From CBDCCV01 sp965215025 (GTDB taxonomy: Bacteria; Bacteroidota; Rhodothermia; Rhodothermales; Salinibacteraceae), in assembly GCA_965215025.1 (NCBI GenBank), contig CBDCCV010000001.1, positions 1,488,001-1,552,000 of the forward strand: 64,000 bases of DNA, given 5' to 3'. The notes beneath the pieces were generated by a model. That model did not search any database and had not been told where the DNA came from. It was given only the letters and a program-made list of their open reading frames with translations. This document shows, in pieces, positions 41,435 to 50,090 of the stretch; position 1 is the first letter of the stretch; each line of letters starts with the position of its first letter. Position numbers and translations under genes: made by a program.

Positions 41435-41833
41435 TCAGAGGGACAGGCGCGAGCGCACGACCTCGCGGACGCGGCGGCGGGCGTGCTGCAAGGCGACCGC
41501 TGCTTCCTCTTCTGTAGCCGAAACGTCCGTGCCCGGATACCGGACAGCGACGGCGAAAGGGGCCAGCGGCTCTACTACTTCGTAGAGCGCATCGAGGGAG
41601 GACTCGTGCTCCACGGCCAGGTCGAGCAAGGCTTCGAGGCTGTGCGTGTAGGGAGGCCGACGGCCGTGGTAGACCAGGAAGGCTTTCAGGTACTTCTCCA
41701 CCGCTTGCTGGCAATGGAACGCGGCGGCCCTGGGCTTCGGTGAATCGGTGGCGAGAAGGATCTCGGCGACTTCCAGGTCGTCCGCCGCCTGCTCCATCCA
41801 CGGCCGAGCCGATTCGTCATGGGATGGCTCCAT
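41435..41833 (-). CDS. HEPN-domain toxin (HepT-like)
   Basis: This 132-residue all-helical protein begins PWMEQAADDLEVAEILLATD and has AAFHCQQAVEKYLKAFLVYH followed by RRPPYTHSLEALL, where Arg-x4-His is the HEPN RNase active site. Its start overlaps the end of the upstream nucleotidyltransferase gene by 17 bp. This matches HEPN/MNT toxin-antitoxin pairs in which the MNT protein AMPylates and silences the HEPN RNase. Confidence 0.88.
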   Translation of the reverse strand: MEPSHDESARPWMEQAADDLEVAEILLATDSPKPRAAAFHCQQAVEKYLKAFLVYHGRRPPYTHSLEALLDLAVEHESSLDALYEVVEPLAPFAVAVRYPGTDVSATEEEAAVALQHARRRVREVVRSRLSL

Positions 41834-42158
41834 AGATGCACATGCCTTCTTCGGTAGCGATATCGGAGATCATGCCCAGAAGGCGCTTTTCCCGGTCGTA
41901 ATGTTCGGGTGTGCGCACGACGATGTCTATGGGAAGCCTCCAGCCTCTAAAAAGCCGGTAAAGCCGCCGCGCCTGGTCGCGCTGCGTCGTGCCTTCGGGG
42001 AGGTCTACGATGACGAGCAGGTCGATGTCGCTCCCCGCCCGCACCTCGCCGCGCGCCGCCGAGCCGAACAGGATGACGGCCTCCGGATCGCAGGCCTCTA
42101 CGATGCGGTCGCGGACCTGCGCGATGGTTGTCTCGTCAACGCGGCGAAGCGTTTTCAT
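41817..42158 (-). CDS. MNT-type nucleotidyltransferase antitoxin (MntA-like)
   Basis: This 113-residue protein has the minimal nucleotidyltransferase signature AVILFGSAARGEVRAGSDID (GSxxRGxxxxxSDxDL) with the metal-binding Asp pair and a third acidic residue in LPIDIVV. It is upstream of and overlaps the HEPN gene, the usual antitoxin-first order. The start at 42158 is chosen because the in-frame sequence further upstream runs into the MITE-like element. Confidence 0.87.
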   Translation of the reverse strand: MKTLRRVDETTIAQVRDRIVEACDPEAVILFGSAARGEVRAGSDIDLLVIVDLPEGTTQRDQARRLYRLFRGWRLPIDIVVRTPEHYDREKRLLGMISDIATEEGMCIYGAIP

Positions 42159-42236
42159 GCCGTTTCCCCTGCGGAAAGAAGTTTTCCAGAGCAAAGGCTC
42201 ACGGTTTCTCAGGCCCTTGCGCCCAACGCTACAGCA

Positions 42237-42379
42237 ACCCACCTTGTGACCTATCCAACTGTCATTCTGAGCAGCGCGAAGGATCTCCCCCGTTGGAAGC
42301 GTATTGTGGCGTAGGAGATCCTTCACTGCGTTCAGGATGACGAAAAGCGGGCGGTTTCGCCGTGGGTCGCAACTTGGGT
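42237..42379. mobile_element. MITE-like element with IS982-type ends (copy 2)
   Basis: This is a 143-bp element with ends ACCCACCTTGTG (left) and, read inward from the right, ACCCAAGTTGCG. It is flanked by TACAGCA (42230-42236) and TACAGTA (42380-42386), a seven-base near-perfect target duplication. Read on the minus strand, its interior matches copy 1 (1281-1415) closely, including CGCTTTTCGTCATCCTGAAC and CCAACGGGGGAGATCCTTCG. It contains no gene. Its right end forms the last base of the PIN gene stop codon. Confidence 0.75.
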
Positions 42380-42607
42380 TACAGTACGACGAGCCGCGTG
42401 GGCGGCTCCGGCGGCATCCGCCGGAAGTCGCGCCCGTTGCAGGTGACGAGTTCGTCCGCCTCGATCTTCTCGGCGGCGCGCACGTGGAGGCCGTCGTAGA
42501 TCGCGCCGCTCACGAGGCCGAGATCCGCCATGCGCGCGAGGACGGCTTGGTAGTCCGCAGCGTCGAGTGAAACCGTTTCTACGGCAGGTAGCACGTTCGT
42601 CTCAATA

Positions 42608-43544
42608 ACCCAAGTTGTGTCTTATAGCACGTGACGGAAAAAGCGGTGTCCACAGCCGTTTGGTGAGGGCCTTTTCGCCAGAGAAGTCCCATCAAAACCA
42701 AAACAACTGTGGACACCAAAGTCATCGTCACCTACTGCCTCACCGACGAAATGCTCCAAGCCAGCGGCCACACCGAACCGTGGCAGCGCTCCGCCTCCGA
42801 CGCCGAGGTGCTGACCACCGCGCTGGTAGCTATGCACTTTTTCGGAGGCAACTTCGCCTCGGCCAGGGCTTTTCTCAAGACGAGCGGCTACATACCGCGC
42901 ACGCTCTCCAAGAGCCAGTTTAACCGGCGGCTCCACCGGGCTGCGCCTTTGCTCAAAACGCTCTTTCTCATGCTCGCCCAGGTGCACAAGGAGTAGCAGG
43001 ATGAGGGCGTCTACCTCGTAGATAGCTTCCCGGTGCCGGCGTGCGACAACATTCGCATCTCGGCCTGCAAGCTCTACCAGGATGAAGCCTACCGGGGCTT
43101 TGCGGCCAGCAGACGGCGATTCTTCTTCGGCCTGAAGGTGCACATGCTGACCACCGCCGCCGGCCATCCGGTGGAGGCTTTCCTTACGCCCGGAAGCCGC
43201 AACGACACCCGCGCGATGAAACGCTTCGACTTCGACTTGGCCGAGGGAGCGACCGTCTACGGCGACAAAGCCTACAACGATTACGACTTCGAGGATCTCT
43301 TGGCCGAGGCGGCTAAGATCGACCTCTCCCCAATGCGCAAAGAGAACTCCACGCGCGCAGAGTCCGCGCCGGTGCGCTACCTTCAGCACACCTACCGCAA
43401 GCGCGTCGAGACGGCCGGCTCAAACCTCGAAAGGAAACGGCCTGCCTCGATTCATGCGGTCACGAGCGAAGGCTTTGAACTCAAAGTCTTCCTCTTCGTG
43501 CTCTCGCTCAGCTTCGACGGACTGATGTAAGACACAACTTAGGT
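42608..43544 (+). mobile_element. IS982-family insertion sequence
   Basis: This 937-bp element has terminal inverted repeats ACCCAAGTTGTGTCTTA (left) and ACCTAAGTTGTGTCTTA (right, inverted), flanked by a perfect 6-bp target duplication TCAATA (42602-42607 and 43545-43550). It encodes one transposase that is interrupted by an in-frame TAG. The intact ends and target duplication indicate a recent insertion. Confidence 0.9.
42709..43530 (+). pseudogene. IS982-family transposase with an internal stop
   Basis: The frame from GTG 42709 encodes VIVTYCLTDEMLQASG and the helical N-terminal part up to MLAQVHKE, then TAG at 42994-42996, then continues in the same frame with VYLVDSFPVPACDNIRIS, YRGFAASRRRFFFGLKVHML, DKAYNDYDFEDL and the Lys/Glu region. 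All DDE catalytic residues lie after the stop, so no active enzyme is made without suppression or reversal. IS982 enzymes are normally about 290 residues; the combined frame fits. Confidence 0.88.
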
Positions 43545-43785
43545 TCAATAATGTCTCGTGCCCGAGACGGATGAATGCGGGGTCGGATGGGAAGCGACGT
43601 GAGAGCTGAAAAGGTCTCAGCCAGGCAGTGGGTCGAGATGAAAAGCCGGTCTCCATTGCGAAGGGCACGATTCAGCCGCTGGACCGCCTTCGTATGTGCC
43701 TCGTGCTGCTCGATCAGCGCCGGCACCATCACGGAGGTGTCGATAAGGATTCTCACGGCTCACATGCAGGCGTGTAGCGGCGGCG

Positions 43786-44067
43786 TCATTCAAGGCCGGC
43801 AAGATGCCGAATGCGCTTTTCCCGCTGTTTTTTGATGAACTCGACGATGTCCAAGTTTTCGTCTTCCAACTCCCCGGTGTAGACGTGAAAGTGGCCTTTC
43901 TTGACGAAGAGCGGCTGCTCCCGCTCAGGGCGTAAGGCGATCTCCTGATCGCCGCTCTCGCTCTCGGTCGTTTCCAGGTGCAGCTTCATGCCGGCCTCTA
44001 GGCCGAGCGCGTCGCGCACCGGCTTGGGGATGACGATACGGCCGAACTTGTCGAGCGTGACTTCCAT
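43786..44067 (-). CDS. vapB: AbrB/SpoVT-type antitoxin (VapB-like)
   Basis: This 93-residue protein has the swapped-hairpin DNA-binding N-terminus MEVTLDKFGRIVIPKPVRDA, then LGLEAGMKLHLETTE, and a C-terminal toxin-binding part ending FIKKQREKRIRHLAG. It precedes the PIN toxin by 29 bp on the same strand and would repress the operon. I chose the ATG at 44067; upstream in-frame sequence is read from the repeat region at 44173-44256. Confidence 0.87.
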   Translation of the reverse strand: MEVTLDKFGRIVIPKPVRDALGLEAGMKLHLETTESESGDQEIALRPEREQPLFVKKGHFHVYTGELEDENLDIVEFIKKQREKRIRHLAGLE

Positions 44068-44172
44068 GACGGCTTCGCGCAGGAGATCGGGCGACTCTGA
44101 ATTGCCTTTTCCGTATGCCGAATGGCAAGAGCCGGTTCCGAATGCGCCGCTGCCGGGGTGACAAAAGCGTGG

Positions 44173-44256
44173 CACCCCCGACAGATGATTCAAATATCCC
44201 CGACAAATGCGTCATGCACCGTCTGTAGGGGACATTTGCAGCATTTGCATGGGGGC
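44173..44256. repeat. Divergent repeat cluster related to 50394-50437
   Basis: On the minus strand two about 22-base units occur in tandem, one reading TTTGAATCATCTGTCGGGGG (44194-44173) and one ATGACGCATTTGTCGGGGATA-like (44215-44195). On the plus strand a third, weaker copy (ACATTTGCAGCATTTGCATG, then GGGGC) occupies 44232-44256, giving an inverted arrangement. The same tandem pair recurs in opposite orientation at 50394-50437. Confidence 0.65.
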
Positions 44257-44331
44257 GGCGGGGTTATCGTTGGGCCAGTGCTTCAGCAGACGCGAAGCAA
44301 GACGGTTTCGCTTTACCAACTACTATGCGCC

Positions 44332-45144
44332 ATGAGAATGATGAAACAGATCTTCTTTTTCCTCCTGCTCGCGGTTTTCACCTTTTCGCACGTACAGGAA
44401 GCGCTTGCTCAGAGTTCATCTCGCCCTGGCGATGGCGGGCGCAATACCGCTTGGGTGCAGCAAACGCTCAACGGGATGGGATACGACTGCGGTGTGATTG
44501 ATGGGTCTACGGGCGCGAAGACTCGGGCTTGCATCCAAGCCTTTCAAAGAGCCAACGGCTTGGAAGCCACCGGCGCTGTAAATGAAGCGACATACGAAAA
44601 AATGCTTGATCTACTGGAGCCAGCATCTCGGGAAGCACCGGAGGTTGAGCAAGTAGAGCGCGACCGTGCGGGGCGCCCGGCTCGCCAGCCCGAACCTCGC
44701 CAGCAGCCGGCCCCTCGCGAGCGGCCAGCCCCAGAGCCGAGGGTCCAAAGTACGCCTAGCGCTTTCAGCAGGGCAGGCTACAAAGATCCTGGCACGGCGA
44801 CGCTGTACAGCATCGGGATACCCGGCGGAGGTCAACTGTGGGCAGGCGAGACGAAAAAAGGCGCGTTGCTTCTTGGTACCGCTGTGGCCGCGCCGGTCGT
44901 CGGCTATGTCATAGCTGCGAGCACGTGCAGCGGATATGGATACGATTGTAGCCTGACCCCCATCTACTTAGGGTCTGCAGCAGCCCTCGGCGCCTGGATC
45001 TACGGGATCATCGATGCCGGCGACGCCGCAGAGCGCCATAACGCGAGGAATGGGTTGACAGATGCCCGCATCCGCGTGCGCCCGAAGATGGATAGGCAGG
45101 GAGGCGAAAAAGCCTACGGATTCCAGCTGAGCATGAGATTCTGA
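44332..45144 (+). CDS. Exported peptidoglycan-binding-domain protein with membrane-helix C-terminus
   Basis: This 270-residue protein has a signal peptide (about 1-27, ending QEALAQS). A PGB_1-type peptidoglycan-binding domain (about 35-90) carries WVQQTLNGMGYDCGVIDGST and ACIQAFQRANGLEATG. A Pro/Arg/Glu-rich linker (about 100-145) follows, and then a hydrophobic region with two or three helices containing GIPGGGQLWAGETKKGALLL and Gly-rich turns, reminiscent of TM2/DUF5683-type domains. It may anchor an envelope structure to the wall. ATG 44338 or 44341 are near alternatives. Confidence 0.75.
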   Translation: MRMMKQIFFFLLLAVFTFSHVQEALAQSSSRPGDGGRNTAWVQQTLNGMGYDCGVIDGSTGAKTRACIQAFQRANGLEATGAVNEATYEKMLDLLEPASREAPEVEQVERDRAGRPARQPEPRQQPAPRERPAPEPRVQSTPSAFSRAGYKDPGTATLYSIGIPGGGQLWAGETKKGALLLGTAVAAPVVGYVIAASTCSGYGYDCSLTPIYLGSAAALGAWIYGIIDAGDAAERHNARNGLTDARIRVRPKMDRQGGEKAYGFQLSMRF

Positions 45145-45290
45145 CTCGATCAGTGCTCCGCTGGGCTTTTGTCTCGAGGTCGCCCTCTCGCCGCTCCTGA
45201 AATCTCTTGCCTGCCGCTCTGCTGAGCCAAGACGCGAGGCAGCCGGCGAGGACACGCGCGCCACGGCCACCTACGAGACGGACTTCCGTG

Positions 45291-45632
45291 TCAGAGGTCA
45301 AACAGCCGGCGCAGCCGCTCGTCAACCTCGGCCTGGCGGCGCGGAGGCAACGCGCCCAGCTTGCGCACAATCAGCGAGGTAGAGACTGTGATCAGACGAT
45401 GCAGCCGCAAGGCGGACGACACCTTCAGCCCCGTCTGCTCGAAGTCGGCGTGCTCCTCCCGCAACAGCACGTCCGTGGCCGCCGGCTTCGAGGGGAGACG
45501 GCTCGTCACGAAGGCCAGCACGACGTGGCGGTACGGCCCGAACGGCTCGGTCAGGCAGACGGCGGGGCGCACCTTCGAGGCGCGGAGGTCATCGAAGGGG
45601 AACGGCACCAGCACGACTTTGCCTTTCGTCAC
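45291..45632 (-). CDS. PemK/MazF-family toxin
   Basis: This 113-residue protein from GTG 45632 begins GKVVLVPFPFDDLRASKVRP, the conserved MazF/PemK first strands and loop, then AVCLTEPFGPYRHVVLAFVT and a Thr/Ser-rich C-terminus ending VDERLRRLFDL. MazF-type toxins cut single-stranded mRNA. It follows a small antitoxin gene by four bases. Confidence 0.88.
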   Translation of the reverse strand: MTKGKVVLVPFPFDDLRASKVRPAVCLTEPFGPYRHVVLAFVTSRLPSKPAATDVLLREEHADFEQTGLKVSSALRLHRLITVSTSLIVRKLGALPPRRQAEVDERLRRLFDL

Positions 45633-45636
45633 GGCG

Positions 45637-45903
45637 CTACGCTCCCTCGCCAAACGGCGTGCCGTCCTCGGCGGTGTAGAGATCCTCTTCAGGCGCGCGG
45701 AGAAAATCGAACGCCGAGTTGCGGCTCGCCGCGCGAAGCCATGCCGGCTCGTCGATGTCGTCGTCGGCGTCGAAAAGCAAGATGACCCGGACCGCCTGCG
45801 AGGCCACGTTCTCCAGGGGTTCGTCGAGGTGAAGGCAGCCCGCTTCATCGACAGCGCCCGTCGTCTCAATCGCCCGCCGGTTGCGTGCCGTCGCTTTGCT
45901 CAT
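45637..45903 (-). CDS. Antitoxin paired with PemK/MazF
   Basis: This 88-residue acidic protein lies directly upstream of the PemK/MazF-like toxin gene. Its middle (CLHLDEPLENVASQAVRVIL) and end (EEDLYTAEDGTPFGEGA) resemble small antitoxins of such pairs, whose acidic tail covers the toxin. No clear DNA-binding fold is visible. Confidence 0.75.
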   Translation of the reverse strand: MSKATARNRRAIETTGAVDEAGCLHLDEPLENVASQAVRVILLFDADDDIDEPAWLRAASRNSAFDFLRAPEEDLYTAEDGTPFGEGA

Positions 45904-45945
45904 GGCGTCACGTGTGCATTTTGGAGGGGGGAAGAAGGCGCCTAC

Positions 45946-46197
45946 TTATCGCCGTCCTTCGATGATAGCGGCAGAGACGGACTGGCCGCGCACGGGCACC
46001 GGCTCAAACGAGGCGGCCGCCGCCGCCGCGGACGTGCGGGGCCGTTCCAGAAGTCCTTCCTCCGCCATCCGATGAGCGAAGGCCGCTTCCGCCGTTTCCT
46101 CGCTGCTGTCGAGCGCCCTGCGCAGGCGCGCCTGTTCCTCAGCCGAGAGCGCACGGGCGGCTTCGAGAACCTCCTTCAAGGCGCGTGAGGATTCCAT
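45946..46197 (-). CDS. Orphan antitoxin-like protein
   Basis: This is an 83-residue protein with an Ala/Glu-rich helical N-terminus (LKEVLEAARALSAEEQARLR) and the end FEPVPVRGQSVSAAIIEGRR, typical of antitoxins that precede PIN or RelE toxins. No toxin follows it: the next minus-strand gene (45903) is another antitoxin. It is probably a leftover of a deleted pair. Confidence 0.6.
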   Translation of the reverse strand: MESSRALKEVLEAARALSAEEQARLRRALDSSEETAEAAFAHRMAEEGLLERPRTSAAAAAASFEPVPVRGQSVSAAIIEGRR

Positions 46198-46265
46198 CCT
46201 GCATCGAGAGAGTGTCTTGGAGCGGAGACAGCGATCCTACACAAAGGAAATGAAGCAAGATCCTC

Positions 46266-46505
46266 ATGCCGCAAACGAAAACCAAAACACGCAAGACCGC
46301 CGGCATCATCTGCACGGTGCTCGGCGGAGCGCTGGGGCTGTGGGTGATCACGCGGCTTTCGAGCGTCTTCGGGCAGCAGCAGACCTGGGCGCCGCCGTTC
46401 GAGACCTACGAGGTAAACACGCTCTTCGTAGCCGCCGTGGCCGCTGTGCTTTTGATCGTCGGGCTGGCGCGGCTGACGGCGCCGCAAGATCGCGAGCTGC
46501 GCTGA
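46266..46505 (+). CDS. Small two-helix membrane protein
   Basis: This 79-residue protein has two hydrophobic helices (about residues 11-32 and 51-70) with a basic N-terminus (MPQTKTKTRKTAGI). No family is recognised. It lies between the antitoxin cluster and a large lipoprotein gene. Confidence 0.5.
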   Translation: MPQTKTKTRKTAGIICTVLGGALGLWVITRLSSVFGQQQTWAPPFETYEVNTLFVAAVAAVLLIVGLARLTAPQDRELR

Positions 46506-46551
46506 AACTGAACACCAAGCCTCCTGCAAAACCCTCAAACGCCTCTTTGCC

Positions 46552-49071
46552 GTGAAGCAGCTACACCACGCCTCCCGTCTTTTTTTGCTTTGCTTGCTCG
46601 CCGCAGCGGCCGTCCTGGCCGGGTGCGACAGCGGCGGTCTCGATACCGGCGAGGGCGGCGAAGAGCCGGACCCGCCCACCGTCCGATTTGCTGAGGCCGG
46701 CGCCACGGTTAACGAGGGCGACAGCACGGCGACGATTGCTGTCGAGATCACCGCCGCCAGTGACGCGAGCGTGCGCGTAGAGGTCGCCTTCGACGAGGAG
46801 GCCAGCGAGGGCGTGCTCGCAGATGTAGAGGACTACGCTACCGAGTCGGTGACTTTCCCCGCCGGCGCTGCAGACGGGACCACGCGCGACGTGACCGTCC
46901 TCCTCACGGATGACGACGAGGCGGAGAGCACCGAAACCGTCGTCTTCGCGCTGCGCAATGCCACGGGCGGCGCCGAGATCGCTGCGCCCGAAACCTTCGT
47001 CCTCGACATCGAAGACAACGACGAGGGCGAAAACGGCGACTTCACCCCCGTCGAGGTCACGGCGCTGGACTGCCCGGCCGAGCTGGAGACGGGCCAGGAA
47101 GGCACGTTCACGGCTACGATCAACGAGGACGAGGCCACGGCGCCGGTGTCGAGCACGTGGGACTTCGGCGACGACACCGACGCCACGGGCCTGGAGGTCA
47201 CCAAAAGCTACGACGCCACGGGCACCTACGAGATTACCTTCACCGCCAGCAACGCGGACGGCGACGGCAACGAGCACACGGATAGCGCGACGTGCACGAC
47301 CGAGGTGGTAGCGCCGGCGGCAGGAGCCACCATTGCCTCCGTCAACGCCAGCCCGAACCCCTCCGACGTGGGCGAGTCCGTCAGCTTCACGGCCGAGGTG
47401 GAGGGCGACGAACCCATCGATTGCGAATGGGACTTCGGCGACGGCGCGACGGCCACGGGCTGCGAGGCCTCGCACACCTACGACGAGGCGGGCAGCTACA
47501 CCGTGACGCTCACGGCCTCGAACGACGCGGGCGAGGACACCGCCGCGCTCACGCAGGAGGTCGAGTCGAGCACCCAGGGAAACGTCCTCTTCGTGGACGC
47601 CGACGCCACGGGAGCGGATAACGGCACCTCGTGGAGCAACGCTTTCCCCAACCTGCAAGCGGCCCTGCGCGCAGCCGAGGCCGGGCAGGAGATCTGGGTC
47701 GCCGAGGGCACCTACTACCCCGACCAGGGCCAGGCCGGCGGCGACCGCAGCGCTACGTTCCAACTCATCAGCGACGTGGCGCTCTACGGCGGCTTTAGCG
47801 GCACGGAAAGGAGCCGCAGCGAGCGCAACGCCGATCCGGCGAGTAACGGCACCGTCCTCTCCGGTGACATCGGCACCGCCGATTTTTCCAACGACAACAG
47901 CTACCACGTCGTCACCGGCAGCGGCACGGACCGGAGCGCGGTCCTCGACGGCTTCACCGTCACCGCCGGCCGCGCCGACGCCTATCGGGATGAAGTTGGA
48001 GCCGGGATGCGCAACATCGATGGAAGCCCGACAGTGCGCAACGTCATTTTCAGCAGCAACAGGGCTTCCGAAAACGGGGCAGGAATGTACAATGTGCGGG
48101 GTAACCCGCTCGTGCTGGACGTCGTTTTCCGTAACAACGTAGCTTCCGGCCGCGGGGGCGGCATGTACAACAGCCAGAGCAGCCCGACGCTTGAGGAAGT
48201 TCTTTTCGAGAGCAACACGGCAGGTGTAGGCGGAGGTCTCCGCAATAACGAAAACAGCAATCCCTCCCTCTCAGACGTGGTTTTTCGCGAGAACAACGCC
48301 ACGTACGGAGGTGGCATAGCAAACGCCGACAACAGCAGCCCCGTCATCGTCCGGACGCTGTTCCTGGAGAACGAAGTTAGCCAGGAGGGCGGCGGCATGT
48401 ACAACGAGCAGAGCAGCCCGCGCATCATCGCGGTCAGGTTCATTGGGAACTCAGCGAGGAGAAGCGGCGGGGGCGTCTACAACGATGGCTCAAGCACTAG
48501 CCCCGTCTTCACCAACGTGCTTTTCAGCGGCAACAACGCTTCCAGAAACGGCGGGGGCATGTACAATGACCACGCCTACCCGGCACTCTTCAACACCACC
48601 TTTAGTGGCAACACTGCCTCCGACTTCGGCGGCGGGATGTCCGTCTACTCGGTAGACGACGACACCCAGGTGCTCATCCGAAACAGCATCTTCTGGGGGA
48701 ATACTGCCACCAGGGGCGGCAACCAGATCCACCTGTCCTCTTCAACAAACGCGGTCCTCATCGCGCACTCGCTCATCGAAGGCGGACTCCCCTCAGGCGC
48801 CGTCAACGATGAAGGCGAAATCCTCGACGCCGATCCCCTCTTCGTAGACGCCGACGGGCCGGACAACATCATCGGCACGGTGGACGACAACGCGCGGCTC
48901 CAGAACGGCTCGCCCGCCATCAACGCCGGCAGCAACGCAGCGCTCCCGCGAGACGAGCAGGACCTCGACAACGACGGTGACACCGCCGAGCCGCTTCCCC
49001 TCGATCTCGACGGCGACCCGCGCGTCCAGGGCGGCATGGTGGACATGGGTGCTTATGAGGGGGGCAACTGA
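46552..49071 (+). CDS. Surface lipoprotein: Calx-beta, two PKD-like domains and a parallel beta-helix
   Basis: This is an 839-residue protein from GTG 46552. The signal peptide ends in lipobox VLAGC (Cys at about 25). Domains in order: a Calx-beta-like repeat (about 42-155; TVNEGDSTATIAVEIT); two PKD-like domains with STWDFGDDTDATG and CEWDFGDGATATG (about 165-340); then a right-handed parallel beta-helix (about 345-790) whose rungs repeat N-x-A-S-x-x-GGGMYN, as in polymorphic/pectate-lyase-like surface proteins. The end (INAGSNAALPRDEQDLDNDG, then GAYEGGN) is typical of such proteins. It probably binds or degrades polysaccharide. Confidence 0.85.
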   Translation: MKQLHHASRLFLLCLLAAAAVLAGCDSGGLDTGEGGEEPDPPTVRFAEAGATVNEGDSTATIAVEITAASDASVRVEVAFDEEASEGVLADVEDYATESVTFPAGAADGTTRDVTVLLTDDDEAESTETVVFALRNATGGAEIAAPETFVLDIEDNDEGENGDFTPVEVTALDCPAELETGQEGTFTATINEDEATAPVSSTWDFGDDTDATGLEVTKSYDATGTYEITFTASNADGDGNEHTDSATCTTEVVAPAAGATIASVNASPNPSDVGESVSFTAEVEGDEPIDCEWDFGDGATATGCEASHTYDEAGSYTVTLTASNDAGEDTAALTQEVESSTQGNVLFVDADATGADNGTSWSNAFPNLQAALRAAEAGQEIWVAEGTYYPDQGQAGGDRSATFQLISDVALYGGFSGTERSRSERNADPASNGTVLSGDIGTADFSNDNSYHVVTGSGTDRSAVLDGFTVTAGRADAYRDEVGAGMRNIDGSPTVRNVIFSSNRASENGAGMYNVRGNPLVLDVVFRNNVASGRGGGMYNSQSSPTLEEVLFESNTAGVGGGLRNNENSNPSLSDVVFRENNATYGGGIANADNSSPVIVRTLFLENEVSQEGGGMYNEQSSPRIIAVRFIGNSARRSGGGVYNDGSSTSPVFTNVLFSGNNASRNGGGMYNDHAYPALFNTTFSGNTASDFGGGMSVYSVDDDTQVLIRNSIFWGNTATRGGNQIHLSSSTNAVLIAHSLIEGGLPSGAVNDEGEILDADPLFVDADGPDNIIGTVDDNARLQNGSPAINAGSNAALPRDEQDLDNDGDTAEPLPLDLDGDPRVQGGMVDMGAYEGGN

Positions 49072-49150
49072 TCCGCAGCGCAACACTGGCCGCACCGTCT
49101 GCCGCTCCTGTGTCACTACGCATTCTCCTCACTCCCTCTGCTCACAGACC

Positions 49151-50023
49151 ATGAAACAGTCGTTACGCCTTCCGCTCTGCGCGTCCTTGCTCCTGATGTG
49201 CTTCGTCACCGGCACCGCCCGCGCGCAGGCCCCCGCCCCTGGCGGCGACGCCGCAACGGAGGCCGACCCCACGCCGTCGCTCGCCTCCTCGGTGACGGTG
49301 GGCTACCTCAGCACCGACTTCACCTACGCCGGCGAGGACACCACCACGGCCTACGACTTCTCCGGTCCGCTCGCCGCGCTCGTGCTCGGCGGGCAGCGCG
49401 GGTCCCTGGCCCTCTCCTACGGCCAGGCTGACTCCACCGGCGCACGGCCTTCGCTGCGCACGCTCGGCGCTGCCCTGTGGACGGGCGGCGACCTCTACCT
49501 CTTCCGGAACCTCTTCGGGGTGCCCCTGGCCGTCTTCGTCCCCATCCGCTTCAACGCCGACTACCGCTACACGTGGCTGAGCCAGCGCGGCACGGCGCCC
49601 GACACGACCGTCACGCCGGCGCTGCACCTGGTGGGGAGCGGCCTGGGCGCGGGCGCGGGGGCACGTTTTGCCTTCCCCGCCGGCCCATCCTTCGTCAAGG
49701 ACAACCTCGTGGCGCAGGCGTCTTTGGTCTTCGCGCCGGGTGTGATCGGCAACTTAGGCAAAGGGTTCGATGCCGAGAACGCGCTCGAACGTCCCTTCGA
49801 CGAGCTGAAGATGCGCTGGGCTACGGACTTCAACGTCGAGGTGCAGTTCAAGCGGCTCCTGGGCGGGAGGGCAGGCGTGGCGGCCGGGTACACGCTGCGC
49901 GCGGTCTCGCGCTCGCCAGAGAAGCCGGGCGGCCTGGGCGACGTGCTCGACGCCTTCGTAGACCGCAGCGACTTCGCCGAGGTCATTGATCAGCACGTCT
50001 TCCGCGTCGGCATTACGTGGTGA
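49151..50023 (+). CDS. Exported outer-membrane protein of unknown function
   Basis: In this 290-residue protein the signal peptide is residues 1-25 (ending GTARAQA). The mature part has alternating strands (SSVTVGYLSTDFTYAG, GARFAFPAGPSFVKDNLVAQ) and ends VIDQHVFRVGITW with a terminal Trp, consistent with a beta-barrel. It follows the beta-helix lipoprotein at about 80 bp and may belong to the same unit. Confidence 0.7.
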   Translation: MKQSLRLPLCASLLLMCFVTGTARAQAPAPGGDAATEADPTPSLASSVTVGYLSTDFTYAGEDTTTAYDFSGPLAALVLGGQRGSLALSYGQADSTGARPSLRTLGAALWTGGDLYLFRNLFGVPLAVFVPIRFNADYRYTWLSQRGTAPDTTVTPALHLVGSGLGAGAGARFAFPAGPSFVKDNLVAQASLVFAPGVIGNLGKGFDAENALERPFDELKMRWATDFNVEVQFKRLLGGRAGVAAGYTLRAVSRSPEKPGGLGDVLDAFVDRSDFAEVIDQHVFRVGITW

Positions 50024-50090
50024 AGGCCGACTGCCCCTGAGTCTGAAGCTCATCTCTCGTCATCGCCTCGCAAAACTTGGTGCCCACGCC

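Larger units (their letters stand above)
42379..43756 (-). pseudogene. vapC: PIN-domain (VapC-like) toxin interrupted by an IS982-family element
   Basis: The N-terminal part (43756 down to about 43545; GTG start, MRILIDTSVMVPALIEQHEA, then HCLAETFSALTSLP) and the C-terminal part (42607 down to 42379; SGAIYDGLHVRAAEKIEADE, then TCNGRDF) are separated by the insertion sequence at 42608-43544. Removing the IS and one TCAATA duplication joins them in frame (ARDIIETNVLPAVE) into a complete PIN RNase with its acidic residues. The toxin is thus inactivated by a clean insertion. Its AbrB-like antitoxin is intact upstream. Confidence 0.88.

Noticed and set aside
42379..42594. A separate 71-residue minus-strand gene
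   Set aside because: It joins in frame with the PIN N-terminus at 43756-43545 once the IS is removed, so it is the other half of one broken gene.
43530..43560. tRNA 3' end suggested by GGTTCAA
   Set aside because: The word belongs to the IS right end and its target duplication, and no cloverleaf can be drawn around it.
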